From: Pelagibacterales bacterium SAG-MED49
GTDB lineage: Bacteria > Pseudomonadota > Alphaproteobacteria > Pelagibacterales > Pelagibacteraceae
Direction of reading: 5' to 3'
DNA length: 40,996 nt
Assembly: GCA_014653365.1 (NCBI GenBank)
Contig: JACWEQ010000004.1
Coordinates: 1-40,996, forward strand
Below the pieces are notes generated by a model, which saw only the letters and a program-made list of their open reading frames with translations, had not been told where the DNA came from and did not search any database. Position numbers and translations under genes: made by a program. Below are positions 10,816 through 20,773 of this stretch, in pieces (position 1 is the first letter of the stretch; each line of letters starts with the position of its first letter).

Positions 10816-11285
10816 TGTCTAGAAAAAAAACTCAACCTAAAAAAAATGTAGTTCCAGATCCAAAGTTTAACTCAACTATTATACCAAAGTTAATTAATAA
10901 TATAATGTATGATGGTAAAAGGGGGGTCGCTGCTAAAATAGTTTACGATGCAATAAATAAGATTAAAACTAAATCTAAAGATGAGCCAATTAATATTTTT
11001 AATGAAGCCATTAATAATATCAAACCAACAGTTGAAGTCAGATCAAGAAGAGTGGGTGGTGCCACTTATCAAGTTCCTGTAGAAGTAAAAAGTAAAAGAG
11101 CACAAGCTTTAGCGATTAGATGGTTAGTAGATTCTGCAAGAAAAAGAAAAGACAAGCATATGTCAGATAAAATATTTAATGAACTTTTTGATGCATATGA
11201 AAAAAAAGGTGCTGCAGTTAAAAAAAGAGAGGATGTGCATAAAATGGCAGAGTCAAACAAAGCCTTTGCACACTTTAGGTGGTAA
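10815..11285 (+). CDS. rpsG: 30S ribosomal protein S7
   Basis: S7 nucleates assembly of the 30S head and contacts E-site tRNA and mRNA. The 156 residues match the usual length. Recognisable are the N-terminal PDPKFNSTIIPKLINNIMYDGK segment (read in part as YDGKRGVA), VEVRSRRVGGATYQVPVEV, RWLVDSARKRK, and the C-terminal HKMAESNKAFAHFRW. The start codon overlaps the rpsL stop (TAATG), and fusA follows after six bases, as in the classical str operon. Confidence 0.98.
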   Translation: MSRKKTQPKKNVVPDPKFNSTIIPKLINNIMYDGKRGVAAKIVYDAINKIKTKSKDEPINIFNEAINNIKPTVEVRSRRVGGATYQVPVEVKSKRAQALAIRWLVDSARKRKDKHMSDKIFNELFDAYEKKGAAVKKREDVHKMAESNKAFAHFRW

Positions 11286-11291
11286 TAAATT

Positions 11292-13370
11292 ATGGCTAGA
11301 ACTCATACATTAGATAAATACAGAAATATTGGGATCATGGCGCATATTGATGCTGGTAAAACAACCACTACAGAGAGAATTTTATATTATACAGGTAAAA
11401 GCCATAAAATTGGTGAAGTACATGATGGTGCTGCAACAATGGATTGGATGGAGCAAGAGCAAGAAAGAGGTATCACAATTACTTCTGCAGCAACTACTTG
11501 TTTCTGGAATGATCATAGAATTAATATTATTGATACTCCCGGCCACGTAGACTTTACTATTGAAGTTGAAAGATCACTTAAAGTTTTAGATGGTGCTGTA
11601 TGCGTATTTGATGGCGTTGCTGGTGTAGAGCCTCAGTCAGAAACAGTTTGGAGACAAGCGGATAAATACAAAGTTCCAAGAATTTGTTTTGTTAACAAAT
11701 TAGATAGAACTGGTGCAGATTTTTTTAGATGTGTCGATATGATTAGAGATAGATTGGGATGTAAACCATTACCAATTCAAATACCAATTGGAATTGAAGC
11801 ATCACTTTCAGGTGTTGTTGATCTTGTTAAAATGAAAGCACAAGTATGGAAAAATGAAGCTCTAGGTGCTGAATGGGAATATAAAGATATACCAGAAGAT
11901 TTAAAAGAAATATCTCAAAAATATAGAACAGAATTAGTTGAAACAGCTGTTGAACAAGATGAAAAATTAATGGAAGCTTATTTGAATGGTGATGAGATTA
12001 AAGAAGAAGATTTAGTAAGATGTATAAGAAAAGGTACATTAAATTTTAGTTTTGTACCAATTACAACAGGTTCTGCTTTTAAAAATAAAGGTGTGCAACC
12101 ATTACTTGATGCTACAATTAATTATTTACCAAGCCCAATTGATATTGGATCTATTAAAGGAACTAAGCCAGGTTCTGAAGATGAAATGGAAATGAAATTT
12201 GAAGATAATCAACCTTTTTCAGCTTTAGCTTTTAAAGTTGCAAACGACCCTTTTGTTGGCTCTTTAACATTTATAAGAATTTATTCAGGTACTATAAAAA
12301 CTGGCACAGGAATTTATAATTCATCAAAAGAAAAAGAAGAAAGAGTTGGAAGAATGTTATTGATGCATGCTAACTCTAGAGAAGATATTAAAGAGGCTAA
12401 TGCTGGAGATATAGTAGCATTAGCTGGATTAAAATATACCATAACAGGTCACACATTATGTGATGAAGAGAAACCTGTTTTATTAGAACCTATGGAATTT
12501 CCAGATCCTGTTATAGAAATTGCTGTTGAACCAAAAACAAAAGCTGACCAAGAAAAAATGGGTGAAGCTTTGGGTAGACTTGCTAAAGAAGATCCGTCAT
12601 TTAGAGTTACTTCTGATGAAGAATCTGGTCAAACAATTATTAAAGGTATGGGTGAATTACACTTGGATATAATTGTTGATCGAATGAAAAGAGAATTTAA
12701 AGTTGAAGCTAATGTTGGTGCCCCACAAGTTGCTTATAGAGAGACATTAGAAAATGCATCTGAGGTTGAATATACACATAAAAAACAAAGTGGTGGTGCA
12801 GGACAATTTGCAAAAGTTAAACTTTTAGTTGAGCCTCAAGAGCCAGGTGCTGGTAGATCTGTTGAAAGTAAAATTAAAGGAGGTGCAATTCCTAAAGAAT
12901 TTATACCAGGTGTAGAAAAAGGAATTGAAACAGTTTCAGACAATGGAATTCTATGTGGATTTCCAATGATAGATTACAAGGTAACTATTTTAGATGGTCT
13001 GCATCATGATGTAGACTCTAGTGTGCTTGCATTTGAACTTGCTGGTAGAGCTTGTTTTAAAGAAGCATGTACAAAAGGAACATTAAAGCTTTTAGAGCCT
13101 GTAATGAGAGTAGAAGTTGTTACTCCTGAAGATTACATGGGTGATGTTATAGGTGATTTAAATAGTCGTAGAGGACAAATTAGTACCCAAGAACAAAGAG
13201 GTAATGCAACAGTAATTACAGCTATGGTTCCACTAGCAAACATGTTTGGATATATTAATAATTTAAGATCAATGTCTCAAGGTAGAGCACAATATTCAAT
13301 GTTTTTTGATCATTATTCAAAAGTACCTCAGAATGTTCAGGACGAAGTAACTAAAAAGATTGCAGGATAA
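11292..13370 (+). CDS. fusA: Elongation factor G
   Basis: EF-G is the GTPase that drives translocation on the ribosome and, with RRF, ribosome recycling. The 692-residue product is complete. GTP-binding motifs are G1 AHIDAGKTT (residues 17-25), the switch-I segment [10 protein letters not shown] near 59-68, G3 DTPGH (81-85) and G4 NKLD (135-138). Domains II-V follow, including [10 protein letters not shown] and the C-terminal [14 protein letters not shown]. It lies between rpsG and rpsJ with 2-6 bp gaps. The tuf gene that normally follows fusA in this operon is absent. Confidence 0.98.
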   Translation: MARTHTLDKYRNIGIMAHIDAGKTTTTERILYYTGKSHKIGEVHDGAATMDWMEQEQERGITITSAATTCFWNDHRINIIDTPGHVDFTIEVERSLKVLDGAVCVFDGVAGVEPQSETVWRQADKYKVPRICFVNKLDRTGADFFRCVDMIRDRLGCKPLPIQIPIGIEASLSGVVDLVKMKAQVWKNEALGAEWEYKDIPEDLKEISQKYRTELVETAVEQDEKLMEAYLNGDEIKEEDLVRCIRKGTLNFSFVPITTGSAFKNKGVQPLLDATINYLPSPIDIGSIKGTKPGSEDEMEMKFEDNQPFSALAFKVANDPFVGSLTFIRIYSGTIKTGTGIYNSSKEKEERVGRMLLMHANSREDIKEANAGDIVALAGLKYTITGHTLCDEEKPVLLEPMEFPDPVIEIAVEPKTKADQEKMGEALGRLAKEDPSFRVTSDEESGQTIIKGMGELHLDIIVDRMKREFKVEANVGAPQVAYRETLENASEVEYTHKKQSGGAGQFAKVKLLVEPQEPGAGRSVESKIKGGAIPKEFIPGVEKGIETVSDNGILCGFPMIDYKVTILDGLHHDVDSSVLAFELAGRACFKEACTKGTLKLLEPVMRVEVVTPEDYMGDVIGDLNSRRGQISTQEQRGNATVITAMVPLANMFGYINNLRSMSQGRAQYSMFFDHYSKVPQNVQDEVTKKIAG

Positions 13371-13372
13371 TT

Positions 13373-13681
13373 ATGGAAAAACAAAATATTAGAATTAAAC
13401 TTAGAGCATACGACAACAAGATTTTAGATGCTTCTACAGAGGAAATTGTAAATACTGTTAAAAGAACTGGTGCAACTATCAAAGGACCTATTCCATTACC
13501 AACAAGAATAGAAAGATATACAGTTTTAAAAGGGCCGCATATTGACAAAAAAAGCAGAGAACAATTTGAGTCAAGAACTCACAAACGATTAATAGATATT
13601 ATTGAACCAACACCGCAAACAGTGGAAGCTTTAATGAAACTTGATTTAGCTTCAGGAGTTGATGTGGAAATTAAAATTTAG
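13373..13681 (+). CDS. rpsJ: 30S ribosomal protein S10 (NusE)
   Basis: S10 is a 30S head protein that doubles as the NusE antitermination factor by binding NusB and NusG. The 102 residues are typical and include [14 protein letters not shown] at the N-terminus, [19 protein letters not shown] in the middle and [14 protein letters not shown] at the end. It begins two bases after the fusA stop. The S10 cluster therefore continues directly from the str cluster with no promoter or leader visible between them. Confidence 0.98.
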   Translation: MEKQNIRIKLRAYDNKILDASTEEIVNTVKRTGATIKGPIPLPTRIERYTVLKGPHIDKKSREQFESRTHKRLIDIIEPTPQTVEALMKLDLASGVDVEIKI

Positions 13682-13683
13682 TT

Positions 13684-14394
13684 ATGACTGAGATTGCTTT
13701 AATTGGAAAAAAAATAGGTATGACAAGGGAGTTTTATAAAACTGGTCAACTAGTGCCTGTAACTGTGTTAAAGGTTGAAAAAGCAAGAGTCATCCAAGTT
13801 ATAGAAGAAGATAAAAGAGGCTACAAAGCTGTACAACTCGGTTATGGAAAAATTAAAAATTCTAAACTTACAAAAGCTATGAAAGGCTTTTATGCTAAAA
13901 AAAATACTGAAGCCAAAAAGAAACTAAAAGAATTCAGAGTTAAAGATACAGAAACTTATAAAGAAGGAAATGAGTTTGGACTAGAAATATTTAAAGACAC
14001 AAAATTTGTCGATACAAGATCTAAAACGATAGGGAAAGGATTTGCTGGAGCAATGAAGCGATGGAACTTTGGAGGTTTAAGAGCCAGTCATGGTGTATCT
14101 GTTTCTCACAGAGCTCACGGTTCAACAGGACATAGTCAAGACCCTGGTAAAGTTTTTAAAGGAAAAAAAATGGCTGGACATATGGGTGATAGACTAAGAA
14201 CTATGCTTAATATTGAAATTATTAAAACAGATTTAGAAAATGAATTATTATATTTAAAAGGATCAATTCCAGGATCAAAGAATACAGAAGTTGTTGTTAG
14301 ACAATCTGTAAAGAATATAAATAAAATGACAATTTCAGAAAAAATAATAGCAGCTGAGGAAGCTAAGAAAACCCCAGATAAAAAGAAGAAATAA
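13684..14394 (+). CDS. rplC: 50S ribosomal protein L3
   Basis: L3 is an early-assembling protein whose extension reaches the peptidyl transferase centre. The product has 236 residues, against about 209 in E. coli. The core is recognised from MTEIALIGKKIGMTREF at the N-terminus and the region SHRAHGSTGHSQDPGKVFKG, which includes the glutamine that PrmB methylates in other bacteria. The extra length is a C-terminal tail rich in Lys and Glu/Ala (KKTPDKKKK), as in many alphaproteobacteria. The stop overlaps the rplD start. Confidence 0.97.
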   Translation: MTEIALIGKKIGMTREFYKTGQLVPVTVLKVEKARVIQVIEEDKRGYKAVQLGYGKIKNSKLTKAMKGFYAKKNTEAKKKLKEFRVKDTETYKEGNEFGLEIFKDTKFVDTRSKTIGKGFAGAMKRWNFGGLRASHGVSVSHRAHGSTGHSQDPGKVFKGKKMAGHMGDRLRTMLNIEIIKTDLENELLYLKGSIPGSKNTEVVVRQSVKNINKMTISEKIIAAEEAKKTPDKKKK

Positions 14395-15017
14395 TGAAAT
14401 TAGAAAAATTAAGCATTGATGGAAAAAAAGACACTATTGAAGTCTTGGACAAAATTTTTTCAGCTAAGGTAAATAGCAAATTAGTAAGTAACGTATTGTA
14501 TAAAACAAATGCTAATTACAAAGGCAGACATGCAAAAACCAAACAACAAAACGAAGTAAGCGGACCAACATCTAAAATTTATGCGCAAAAAGGAACTGGT
14601 GGAGCACGACACGCTAGTAGAAAAGCACCTATTTTTGTAGGTGGTGGTATAGCTCATGGACCAAAAGGTGAGCTTGCTTACAAAAAAAGAAAACTAAACA
14701 AAAATGAAAAGAAATTAAGTGTTGCATCACTTATTACAGAAAAAAATATCAATAAAAACTTACTAATATTAGATGATTTTAGTTCTGAAATTAAAAAGAC
14801 AAAAGAAATGAATGCAATTATTCAAAAATTAGAAATCACACATTCTTTAATTATACTAGATAAAAGCTCTAAAGAAAAAATTGAAAAGTCTGCAAGAAAT
14901 ATTCCAAATGTTAAAATTACTGATGTTAATCACTTCAGTTCTTACGATATTATTAAATTCAAGAAAGTTGTATTTACTGAAAGTTCAGTAAAAGAACTAG
15001 AAGAGAGATATTCTTAA
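14394..15017 (+). CDS. rplD: 50S ribosomal protein L4
   Basis: L4 lines the peptide exit tunnel; in enterics it also represses the S10 operon. The 207-residue product has the conserved extended loop around QKGTGGARHASRKAPIFVGG, followed by GPKGELAYKKRKLNKNEKK. The C-terminal half is Lys/Ile-rich and less conserved. The ATG overlaps the rplC stop by one base (TAATG). No S10-type leader hairpin was found upstream of rpsJ, so L4-dependent attenuation of the enteric kind is not supported here. Confidence 0.97.
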   Translation: MKLEKLSIDGKKDTIEVLDKIFSAKVNSKLVSNVLYKTNANYKGRHAKTKQQNEVSGPTSKIYAQKGTGGARHASRKAPIFVGGGIAHGPKGELAYKKRKLNKNEKKLSVASLITEKNINKNLLILDDFSSEIKKTKEMNAIIQKLEITHSLIILDKSSKEKIEKSARNIPNVKITDVNHFSSYDIIKFKKVVFTESSVKELEERYS

Positions 15018-15018
15018 T

Positions 15019-15312
15019 ATGGATAAAATACATTTATACGATAAAATTTTATCTCCAATGGTTACGGAGAAATCAACGAACTTATCTGAACAAAATAAAA
15101 TTGTTTTTAAAGTTCCAACAGGTGCAAATAAGATAAATTTAAAAAAAAATATTGAAAAAATTTTTAAAGTTAACGTGACAAAAATTAATATTATTAACAA
15201 GCAAAACAGAACTAAACTTACAAGAGGAAAAAAAATAAAAGTTTCTGGATTTAAAAAAGCAATAATAACACTTAAAAAAGGTCAAAGTATTGATCTAACC
15301 ACAGGTATTTAA
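15019..15312 (+). CDS. rplW: 50S ribosomal protein L23
   Basis: L23 surrounds the peptide exit and is the docking site for trigger factor and the signal recognition particle. The 97 residues match the short bacterial form. The N-terminus has LYDKILSPMVTEKSTNLSE, and the core reads FKVPTGANKINLKKNIEKIF. The basic segment TRGKKIKVSGFKKAIITLKK is near the end. It starts one base after rplD and ends three bases before rplB. Confidence 0.97.
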   Translation: MDKIHLYDKILSPMVTEKSTNLSEQNKIVFKVPTGANKINLKKNIEKIFKVNVTKINIINKQNRTKLTRGKKIKVSGFKKAIITLKKGQSIDLTTGI

Positions 15313-15315
15313 TAG

Positions 15316-16158
15316 ATGGCATTAAAAACTTTTAAACCATACACAAAATCTACTAGAGGAACTATTTTAGTTGATAGAACTGGACTATGGAAAGGGAAAC
15401 CTTTTAAAGCACTTGTCACAGCAAAAAATTCTATGAAGGGTAGAAATAATAACGGACATATTACAAACATTAATAGAGCTGGTGGACATAAAAAAATGTA
15501 TAGACAAGTTGATTTCTATAGAAAGAAATTTGACATGGAAGCTAGCGTTGAGAGAATTGAATATGATCCTAATAGATCGTGTTACATAATGTTGGTTAAA
15601 TTTGTTGACGGCTCTCATGCTTATTATTTAGCACCTCAAAAAATTCAAGCTGGAGATAAAATTGAAAATGGATCAAAAAAAGAAATCAAAGTTGGAAACT
15701 GTATGCCATTGCAAGATATACCAGTTGGTATAAATATTCATAATGTAGAAATACAACCTGGTGCTGGTGGAAAAATTGCAAGATCAGCAGGATCATCTGT
15801 TACAATTAGTGGTTTAGATGGTAACTACAGTTTAATTAAATTAGCCTCAGGTGAAGTTAGAAAAATAGATTCTAGATCATTAGCAACAATTGGAACATTA
15901 AGTAATCCAGATCAAAAAAATATTAAAATTGGGAAAGCAGGAAGATCAAGATGGCTTGGTAGAAAACCACATACAAGAGGTGTAGTTAAAAACCCTGTAG
16001 ATCACCCACATGGTGGTGGAGAAGGTAAATCTGCGGGTGGTAGACACCCAGTTTCACCTACAGGTCAATCTGCAAAAGGTTTAAAAACAAGAGATAATAA
16101 GAGAACAGATAAATTTATAGTTAAGAGAAGAAATAAAAGGAAGGATACTAAAAAATAA
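15316..16158 (+). CDS. rplB: 50S ribosomal protein L2
   Basis: L2 is a primary 23S rRNA binder required for subunit joining and peptidyl transferase activity. The 280-residue product is full length. Family marks are KPYTKSTRG at the start, [19 protein letters not shown], and the C-terminal [20 protein letters not shown]. The last contains the histidine implicated in peptidyl transferase function. A lysine/arginine-rich tail ends the protein. It overlaps the rpsS start by one base. Confidence 0.98.
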   Translation: MALKTFKPYTKSTRGTILVDRTGLWKGKPFKALVTAKNSMKGRNNNGHITNINRAGGHKKMYRQVDFYRKKFDMEASVERIEYDPNRSCYIMLVKFVDGSHAYYLAPQKIQAGDKIENGSKKEIKVGNCMPLQDIPVGINIHNVEIQPGAGGKIARSAGSSVTISGLDGNYSLIKLASGEVRKIDSRSLATIGTLSNPDQKNIKIGKAGRSRWLGRKPHTRGVVKNPVDHPHGGGEGKSAGGRHPVSPTGQSAKGLKTRDNKRTDKFIVKRRNKRKDTKK

Positions 16159-16454
16159 TGGCTAGATCAGTATGGAAAGGACCTTTTGTTGAAGAAAGTT
16201 TGATGAAAAAAGTTGATAAATATAAAGAAGATCCAAAAAAAATACCTATTAAAACATGGTCAAGAAAATCAACAATATTACCTGATTTTGTAGGGGTTAG
16301 TTTTCAAATTTATAATGGTAAAAAATTTATACCAATAACTATATCAGAGGATATGGTTGGTCATAAGTTAGGCGAGTTCTCACCAACAAGAACTTTTTAT
16401 GGACATACACCAGCTGATAAAAAAGCAAAACCAGCAACGGCGGCTAAAAAATAA
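16158..16454 (+). CDS. rpsS: 30S ribosomal protein S19
   Basis: S19 lies in the 30S head and forms a complex with S13 near the A-site finger. The 98-residue product has [19 protein letters not shown] at the N-terminus, the core [20 protein letters not shown], and [16 protein letters not shown] near the C-terminus. A short Lys/Ala tail follows. The ATG overlaps the rplB stop (TAATG) and rplV follows after two bases. Confidence 0.98.
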   Translation: MARSVWKGPFVEESLMKKVDKYKEDPKKIPIKTWSRKSTILPDFVGVSFQIYNGKKFIPITISEDMVGHKLGEFSPTRTFYGHTPADKKAKPATAAKK

Positions 16455-16456
16455 TT

Positions 16457-16855
16457 ATGAACAAGACAAAGAAAAAAAATAGAAAAAAAGTTGATACAGT
16501 TAAAGCTGTAAACAATAGTATAAGAACTAGTGTTAGAAAACTTAATCCTATTTTACAAAGTATTGTTGGAAAAAAAGTAGATGTAGCTATTAGAGATCTA
16601 CAATTTTCTGCCAAGAGAATTACAAAAGATATTAGAAAAACAATTAGTTCAGCTGTCGCAAACGCAGAAAATAATTTTCAATATGATATTGATAGTTTAA
16701 TTGTAAAAGAAGCATATTGTGGAAAAAAAATTGTTATGAAGAGATTTAGACCAAGAGCCAAAGGACGAGCTGCTCCGATTTTAAAACCCTGGTCCACAGT
16801 AACTATAATTTTATCAGAAGTTAAACAAATGGAGAGTCATGGGACAAAAAGTTAA
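16457..16855 (+). CDS. rplV: 50S ribosomal protein L22
   Basis: L22 helps shape the exit tunnel; its beta-hairpin is a site of macrolide resistance. The product has 132 residues, with a basic N-terminal extension (KTKKKNRKKVDTVKA) ahead of the conserved core. The hairpin region reads VMKRFRPRAKGRAAPILKPW. The 3' end overlaps the start of rpsC by 17 bases, the longest same-strand overlap in the block. Both reading frames are well supported by conserved sequence. Confidence 0.97.
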   Translation: MNKTKKKNRKKVDTVKAVNNSIRTSVRKLNPILQSIVGKKVDVAIRDLQFSAKRITKDIRKTISSAVANAENNFQYDIDSLIVKEAYCGKKIVMKRFRPRAKGRAAPILKPWSTVTIILSEVKQMESHGTKS

Positions 16856-17519
16856 TCCTGTAGGTTTTAGACTGGGTGTCAATAGAGGTTGGGACTCTGT
16901 TTGGTATGCAAAGAAAAAAGATTTTGGAAATTATTTAATTGAAGACTTTAAAATCCGAGATTATATCAAGAAAAATGTAGTTAATTCTGGCGTATCAAAA
17001 GTCATGATCGAAAGAACTTCAAATAAATGTTACGTTACCATTTATACTTCAAGACCAGGGTTTGTAATTGGAAAAAAAGGAAGCGACATTGATAAAATTA
17101 AAAATAATTTATCTAAATTTACAACTAATGAAGTTGCTCTAAATATAAAAGAAGTTAAAAAACCTGAGACTAACGCATATTTAGTGGCTGAAAATATAGC
17201 ACAACAACTTGTAAAAAGAATTTCTTATAGAAGAGCTATGAAAAGATCTATGCAATCATGCATTAGGTTGGGTGCAAGAGGTATTAAAGTTTCTATTAGT
17301 GGAAGATTGGGCGGCAATGAAATAGCAAGAACAGAATGGTTAAGAGAAGGTAGCATTCCATCTCACACTTTAAGAGCAGATATAGATTATGCAGAAGCAG
17401 AGGCTTTAACTACGTATGGAATAATAGGTATTAAAGTTTGGATATATAAAGGTGAGGTTTTTGCAAGAGAATTTAGTCAGGAAACAAATAAAATAGTGCC
17501 AAAAGAGGGTAAAGAGTAA
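16839..17519 (+). CDS. rpsC: 30S ribosomal protein S3
   Basis: S3 is part of the mRNA entry tunnel and its helicase activity. The 226 residues begin with the near-universal [16 protein letters not shown], which fixes the start inside the end of rplV. A KH domain follows with [17 protein letters not shown] near residues 67-83, and the C-terminal domain contains [20 protein letters not shown]. The stop overlaps the rplP start by one base. Confidence 0.98.
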   Translation: MGQKVNPVGFRLGVNRGWDSVWYAKKKDFGNYLIEDFKIRDYIKKNVVNSGVSKVMIERTSNKCYVTIYTSRPGFVIGKKGSDIDKIKNNLSKFTTNEVALNIKEVKKPETNAYLVAENIAQQLVKRISYRRAMKRSMQSCIRLGARGIKVSISGRLGGNEIARTEWLREGSIPSHTLRADIDYAEAEALTTYGIIGIKVWIYKGEVFAREFSQETNKIVPKEGKE

Positions 17520-17929
17520 TGCTTCAACCAGTTAGAACTAGATGGAGAAAAGCTCATAAAGGCAGAATTCATGGTACTGCAACAAGAGCAAGTGCTATTA
17601 ATTATGGGTCATTTGCACTAAAAGCTTTACAGCCTGAGAGAATTACAGGCAAACAAATAGAAGCTGCGAGGGTAGCACTTACAAGACATATGAAGAGGCA
17701 GGGAAGAGTTTGGACAAGAGTTTTTCCAAATATTCCAGTATCAAAAAAACCAATTGAAGTAAGAATGGGTAAAGGAAAAGGAAACCCAGAATTTTTTGCT
17801 TGTAGAGTAAAACCAGGAAGAATTTTATTTGAGGTTGATGGTGTATCTGATCAAATAGCTAAAGAGGCTTTATACAAAGCATCTGCAAAATTACCTATTA
17901 AAACAAAAACTATTAAGAGGGTTGCTTAA
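17519..17929 (+). CDS. rplP: 50S ribosomal protein L16
   Basis: L16 is a late-assembling protein at the A-site side of the central protuberance. The 136-residue product shows [19 protein letters not shown] at the N-terminus, followed by [20 protein letters not shown] and RRQ-type helices ending in [36 protein letters not shown] is near residues 80-98. It starts within the rpsC stop and ends one base before the ATG chosen for rpmC. Confidence 0.98.
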   Translation: MLQPVRTRWRKAHKGRIHGTATRASAINYGSFALKALQPERITGKQIEAARVALTRHMKRQGRVWTRVFPNIPVSKKPIEVRMGKGKGNPEFFACRVKPGRILFEVDGVSDQIAKEALYKASAKLPIKTKTIKRVA

Positions 17930-17930
17930 T

Positions 17931-18122
17931 ATGAAAAAACAAGAAATTAAAAAATTATCAAAAGATGAGGTAGTAAAAAATATTGATAAATTAAAAAAAG
18001 ATTTATTTAACTTTAGATTTCAAAAAATAAATTCACAAGTAACAAACCCTTCAAAAATAGGTGAAACAAGAAAAACAATTGCAAGATTAAAAACAATATT
18101 AAAGGGAAAAATAAATGCCTAA
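17931..18122 (+). CDS. rpmC: 50S ribosomal protein L29
   Basis: L29 contacts L23 at the exit tunnel. I chose the ATG at 17931, giving 63 residues starting [17 protein letters not shown] at 17922 is also in frame but overlaps rplP and would add only MLN, with no support from the family. The purine-rich aagagg at 17915-17920 is well placed for the ATG. The core [20 protein letters not shown] matches the family. The gene overlaps the rpsQ start by eight bases. Confidence 0.95.
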   Translation: MKKQEIKKLSKDEVVKNIDKLKKDLFNFRFQKINSQVTNPSKIGETRKTIARLKTILKGKINA

Positions 18123-18351
18123 GAAAATATTAACCGGTGTAGTAGTCAGTGATAAACCAAATAAAACTATAACTGTAATGGTTGAAAGAAAATATTCTCA
18201 TCCAGTATTGAAAAAAGTTATTAAGGTTAGAAAAAATTATAACGCACATGATGAAAATAATATATTTAAGACCGGAGATAAAGTTTCTATAATTGAAAGT
18301 AAACCATTTTCGAAAAATAAAAAATTTCAAGTAATGGAGAATACAAAATAA
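18115..18351 (+). CDS. rpsQ: 30S ribosomal protein S17
   Basis: S17 is a primary 16S rRNA binder of OB-fold type in the 30S body. The 78-residue product contains [20 protein letters not shown], then [20 protein letters not shown] and [20 protein letters not shown], which follow the family pattern closely. The start ATG lies inside the last eight bases of rpmC and the stop overlaps rplN, so this part of the operon is fully coupled. Confidence 0.97.
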   Translation: MPKKILTGVVVSDKPNKTITVMVERKYSHPVLKKVIKVRKNYNAHDENNIFKTGDKVSIIESKPFSKNKKFQVMENTK

Positions 18352-18719
18352 TGATTGGTGTACAGACAGAATTACAAGTAGCTGATAATACGGGTGCTAA
18401 AAGAATTGAGTGTATTAAAGTTCTAGGTGGATCAAAAAGAAGATATGCAAGCATTGGTGATACCATCGTAATTGCCGTAAAAGAAGCTATACCCAAAGGT
18501 AAAGTTAAAAAAGGAACAGTACATAAGGCAGTTGTAGTCAGAGTTAAAAAAGGAATTCATAGAAATGATGGCTCAAAAGTTAAATTTGATAATAATGCTG
18601 CTGTATTAGTCGATGACAAAGGTGAACCAGTGGGCACTAGAATCTTTGGCCCTGTAACAAGAGAACTTAGAAGTAGAGGGCAAATGAAAATAATTTCATT
18701 AGCACCAGAGGTTTTATAA
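18351..18719 (+). CDS. rplN: 50S ribosomal protein L14
   Basis: L14 binds 23S rRNA at the subunit interface and contacts L19 and 16S helix 14; RsfS also docks on it. The 122 residues are standard. The N-terminus reads [20 protein letters not shown], then [20 protein letters not shown] and [17 protein letters not shown]. It begins in the rpsQ stop and ends one base before rplX. Confidence 0.98.
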   Translation: MIGVQTELQVADNTGAKRIECIKVLGGSKRRYASIGDTIVIAVKEAIPKGKVKKGTVHKAVVVRVKKGIHRNDGSKVKFDNNAAVLVDDKGEPVGTRIFGPVTRELRSRGQMKIISLAPEVL

Positions 18720-18720
18720 A

Positions 18721-18966
18721 ATGATTAAAAAAGGTTTAAAAGTAAGAGTTTTGACTGGTAAAGACAAAAAAAAAGAAGGCGAAGTAATTGAAATTGATAG
18801 ACCTAACAATAGAGCAAAAGTTAAAGAAATAAATATGGTAAAAAAACATGTAAAGACCACAAAAGAAAAAAAAGGTGGAATTATTTCTAAAGAAAGCTTT
18901 ATTCATTTGTCGAACTTAAAGTTAATAGATGAAAAAGTTACAAAAAAACCAGAGGCTAAAAAATAA
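18721..18966 (+). CDS. rplX: 50S ribosomal protein L24, short form
   Basis: L24 initiates 50S assembly by binding the 5' domain of 23S rRNA. The KOW motif is intact near the N-terminus ([20 protein letters not shown]), followed by [16 protein letters not shown]. The product has only 81 residues, where the family usually has about 100. It stops soon after [12 protein letters not shown] and lacks most of the usual C-terminal arginine/lysine segment. The neighbouring genes are in normal frame and rplE starts exactly at its stop, so a sequencing frameshift is not needed to explain the length. Confidence 0.93.
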   Translation: MIKKGLKVRVLTGKDKKKEGEVIEIDRPNNRAKVKEINMVKKHVKTTKEKKGGIISKESFIHLSNLKLIDEKVTKKPEAKK

Positions 18967-19520
18967 TGACACCAAGATTAAAAGAAATTTACAGTAAAGA
19001 AATTCAACCAGCTTTAAAAGATAGCTTAGGGCTAAAAAACATTTTTATGACACCTAGGATTGAAAAAATAGTTTTGAATATGGGACTTGGATTGGATGGT
19101 GCTGATGCGAAGATTCTAAAAGCTGCAGAAGAAGATATGGGAAAGATTACTGGACAAAAACCTGTAATTACTAAATTTAAAAAATCAGTTGCAAATTTTA
19201 AAACGAGAAAGGGTTCAAATGCTGGTTTAAAAGTAACGCTTAGAAAAAATAAGATGTATGAATTTATTGATAGATTGGTAAATATCGCTTTACCTCGAAT
19301 TAAAGATTTCAGAGGATTATCTCCAAAAGGATTTGATAAATTTGGTAATTATACATTTGGAGTAAAAGAGCACATTATTTTTCCAGAGGTAAGTTTTGAT
19401 AGAGCAGATAAAGTACGTGGTCTAGATATAGTGGTCGTAATTAAAGCTTTAAATAAAGATCATGCATTTGCTTTATTAGAGAAAATGAATTTCCCATTTA
19501 TTAAAAAAGGAGACAATTAA
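18966..19520 (+). CDS. rplE: 50S ribosomal protein L5
   Basis: L5 binds 5S rRNA in the central protuberance and contacts P-site tRNA. The 184-residue product shows [19 protein letters not shown], then PRIEKIVLNMGLG, TGQKPVITKFKKSVANFKTR, PRIKDFRGLSPKGFDKFGNY and GVKEHIIFPEV, a typical L5 order. It overlaps rplX by one base (TAATG) and is followed by rpsN after two bases. Confidence 0.98.
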   Translation: MTPRLKEIYSKEIQPALKDSLGLKNIFMTPRIEKIVLNMGLGLDGADAKILKAAEEDMGKITGQKPVITKFKKSVANFKTRKGSNAGLKVTLRKNKMYEFIDRLVNIALPRIKDFRGLSPKGFDKFGNYTFGVKEHIIFPEVSFDRADKVRGLDIVVVIKALNKDHAFALLEKMNFPFIKKGDN

Positions 19521-19522
19521 AC

Positions 19523-19828
19523 ATGGCTAAGGTGAGCGCTGTAAATAAGAACGACAAAAGAATTAAACTTTCCGACAGACTTTATAAAAAAAGAAAAAAT
19601 CTAAAGAAGATAATTATGGATAAAAAATTGCCTTTAGAAGAAAGATTTAGAGCACAGCAAAAATTATCTCAAATGCCAAGAAATTCTGCAAAAACAAGAG
19701 TAATGAATAGATGTAAAATTACAGGTAGACCTCATGGGGTTTATAGAAAGTTAAAAATATCAAGAATAGCTTTAAGGGACTTAGGTTTAGCTGGATTAAT
19801 TCCAGGAATGACTAAGTCAAGCTGGTAG
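19523..19828 (+). CDS. rpsN: 30S ribosomal protein S14, zinc-independent type
   Basis: S14 assembles late into the 30S head. The 101-residue product is the long, zinc-free form. It lacks the CxxC pairs of the short form and ends in the conserved RCKITGRPHGVYRKLKISRI, ARDLGLAGLIPG-type segment (here ALRDLGLAGLIPG) and KSSW. The long form is the normal one in alphaproteobacteria and has no zinc requirement. A clear ribosome-binding sequence follows it, ahead of rpsH. Confidence 0.97.
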   Translation: MAKVSAVNKNDKRIKLSDRLYKKRKNLKKIIMDKKLPLEERFRAQQKLSQMPRNSAKTRVMNRCKITGRPHGVYRKLKISRIALRDLGLAGLIPGMTKSSW

Positions 19829-19838
19829 AAAGGAAATT

Positions 19839-20234
19839 ATGAGTTTAAGTGATCCAATAGGAGATATGATAGCAAGAGTTAAAAATGCTCAAGCTAGAAA
19901 TCATAAAAAAGTAGCATTACCATCATCAAATTTTAAAACTAAAATTGCTGATATTCTTAAAAACGAGGGTTTTATTAAAGATTTTAAAATAAATGATGAA
20001 GATAAGAAACCAACTTTATCTTTAGAATTAAAATATCATTCTGGAAATCCAGTTATCAGTGCTTTTGAACGAGTATCTAAGCCTGGAAGAAGAATTTTTT
20101 CTAGTGCAGAAAGTTTGCCAAAAGTAAACAATGGGTTGGGAATTGCAATAGTGTCAACACCTAAAGGTGTAATGACAGATATTGATGCAAGAAAACAACG
20201 TGTTGGTGGCGAAATAATTTGTAAGGTATTTTAA
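19839..20234 (+). CDS. rpsH: 30S ribosomal protein S8
   Basis: S8 binds the central domain of 16S rRNA; in enterics it represses the spc operon. The 131 residues include LSDPIGDMIARVKNAQARNH at the N-terminus, the central KPGRRIFSSAESLPKVNNGL, and the C-terminal GIAIVSTPKGVMTD. The start is preceded by aaagga (19829-19834), one of the few good Shine-Dalgarno sequences in this cluster. The stop overlaps rplF. Confidence 0.98.
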   Translation: MSLSDPIGDMIARVKNAQARNHKKVALPSSNFKTKIADILKNEGFIKDFKINDEDKKPTLSLELKYHSGNPVISAFERVSKPGRRIFSSAESLPKVNNGLGIAIVSTPKGVMTDIDARKQRVGGEIICKVF

Positions 20235-20773
20235 TGTCAAAAATTGGTAAAATAAGCATCTCAATTCCAGAAAAAGTCAAAGTTGTTTTAGCTGGAAATA
20301 TAATAAATATCGAAGGTCCTTTAGGGAAAAAATCTATTGGTATTGATTTAGAAATGTTTAACCTCGACATTAAAGAAGGTAAGGAAATTTCAATAAAACC
20401 TAAAAAAGTTGATCAAAATTCTAAAAGACTATGGGGTATGAATAGAAGTTTGATTAATAATGCTGTAATTGGATCTAGCACAGGTTATGAGAAAATTTTA
20501 GAGCTTGTTGGAGTTGGTTATAGAGCTGCATTAAAAGGAAATCAGTTAAATCTTCAACTTGGGTATAGCCACGATATAAACTACGATATTCCAGATGGTA
20601 TTAAGATCGAAGTAGAGAAACAAACAACTTTAAAAATTTCAGGTTCTGATAAACAGCAAGTGGGATCAGTTGCATCAAAAATTAAAACTTATAGAAAAAT
20701 TGAACCTTACAAAGGTAAGGGTATTCGTGAAAAAGGACAATATGTTCTTAAAAAAGAAGGAAAGAAAAAATAA
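20234..20773 (+). CDS. rplF: 50S ribosomal protein L6
   Basis: L6 lies at the base of the L7/L12 stalk next to the sarcin-ricin loop. The 179-residue product consists of two similar domains. Recognisable segments are [55 protein letters not shown] and the C-terminal [20 protein letters not shown]. It overlaps both neighbours by one base. Confidence 0.98.
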   Translation: MSKIGKISISIPEKVKVVLAGNIINIEGPLGKKSIGIDLEMFNLDIKEGKEISIKPKKVDQNSKRLWGMNRSLINNAVIGSSTGYEKILELVGVGYRAALKGNQLNLQLGYSHDINYDIPDGIKIEVEKQTTLKISGSDKQQVGSVASKIKTYRKIEPYKGKGIREKGQYVLKKEGKKK

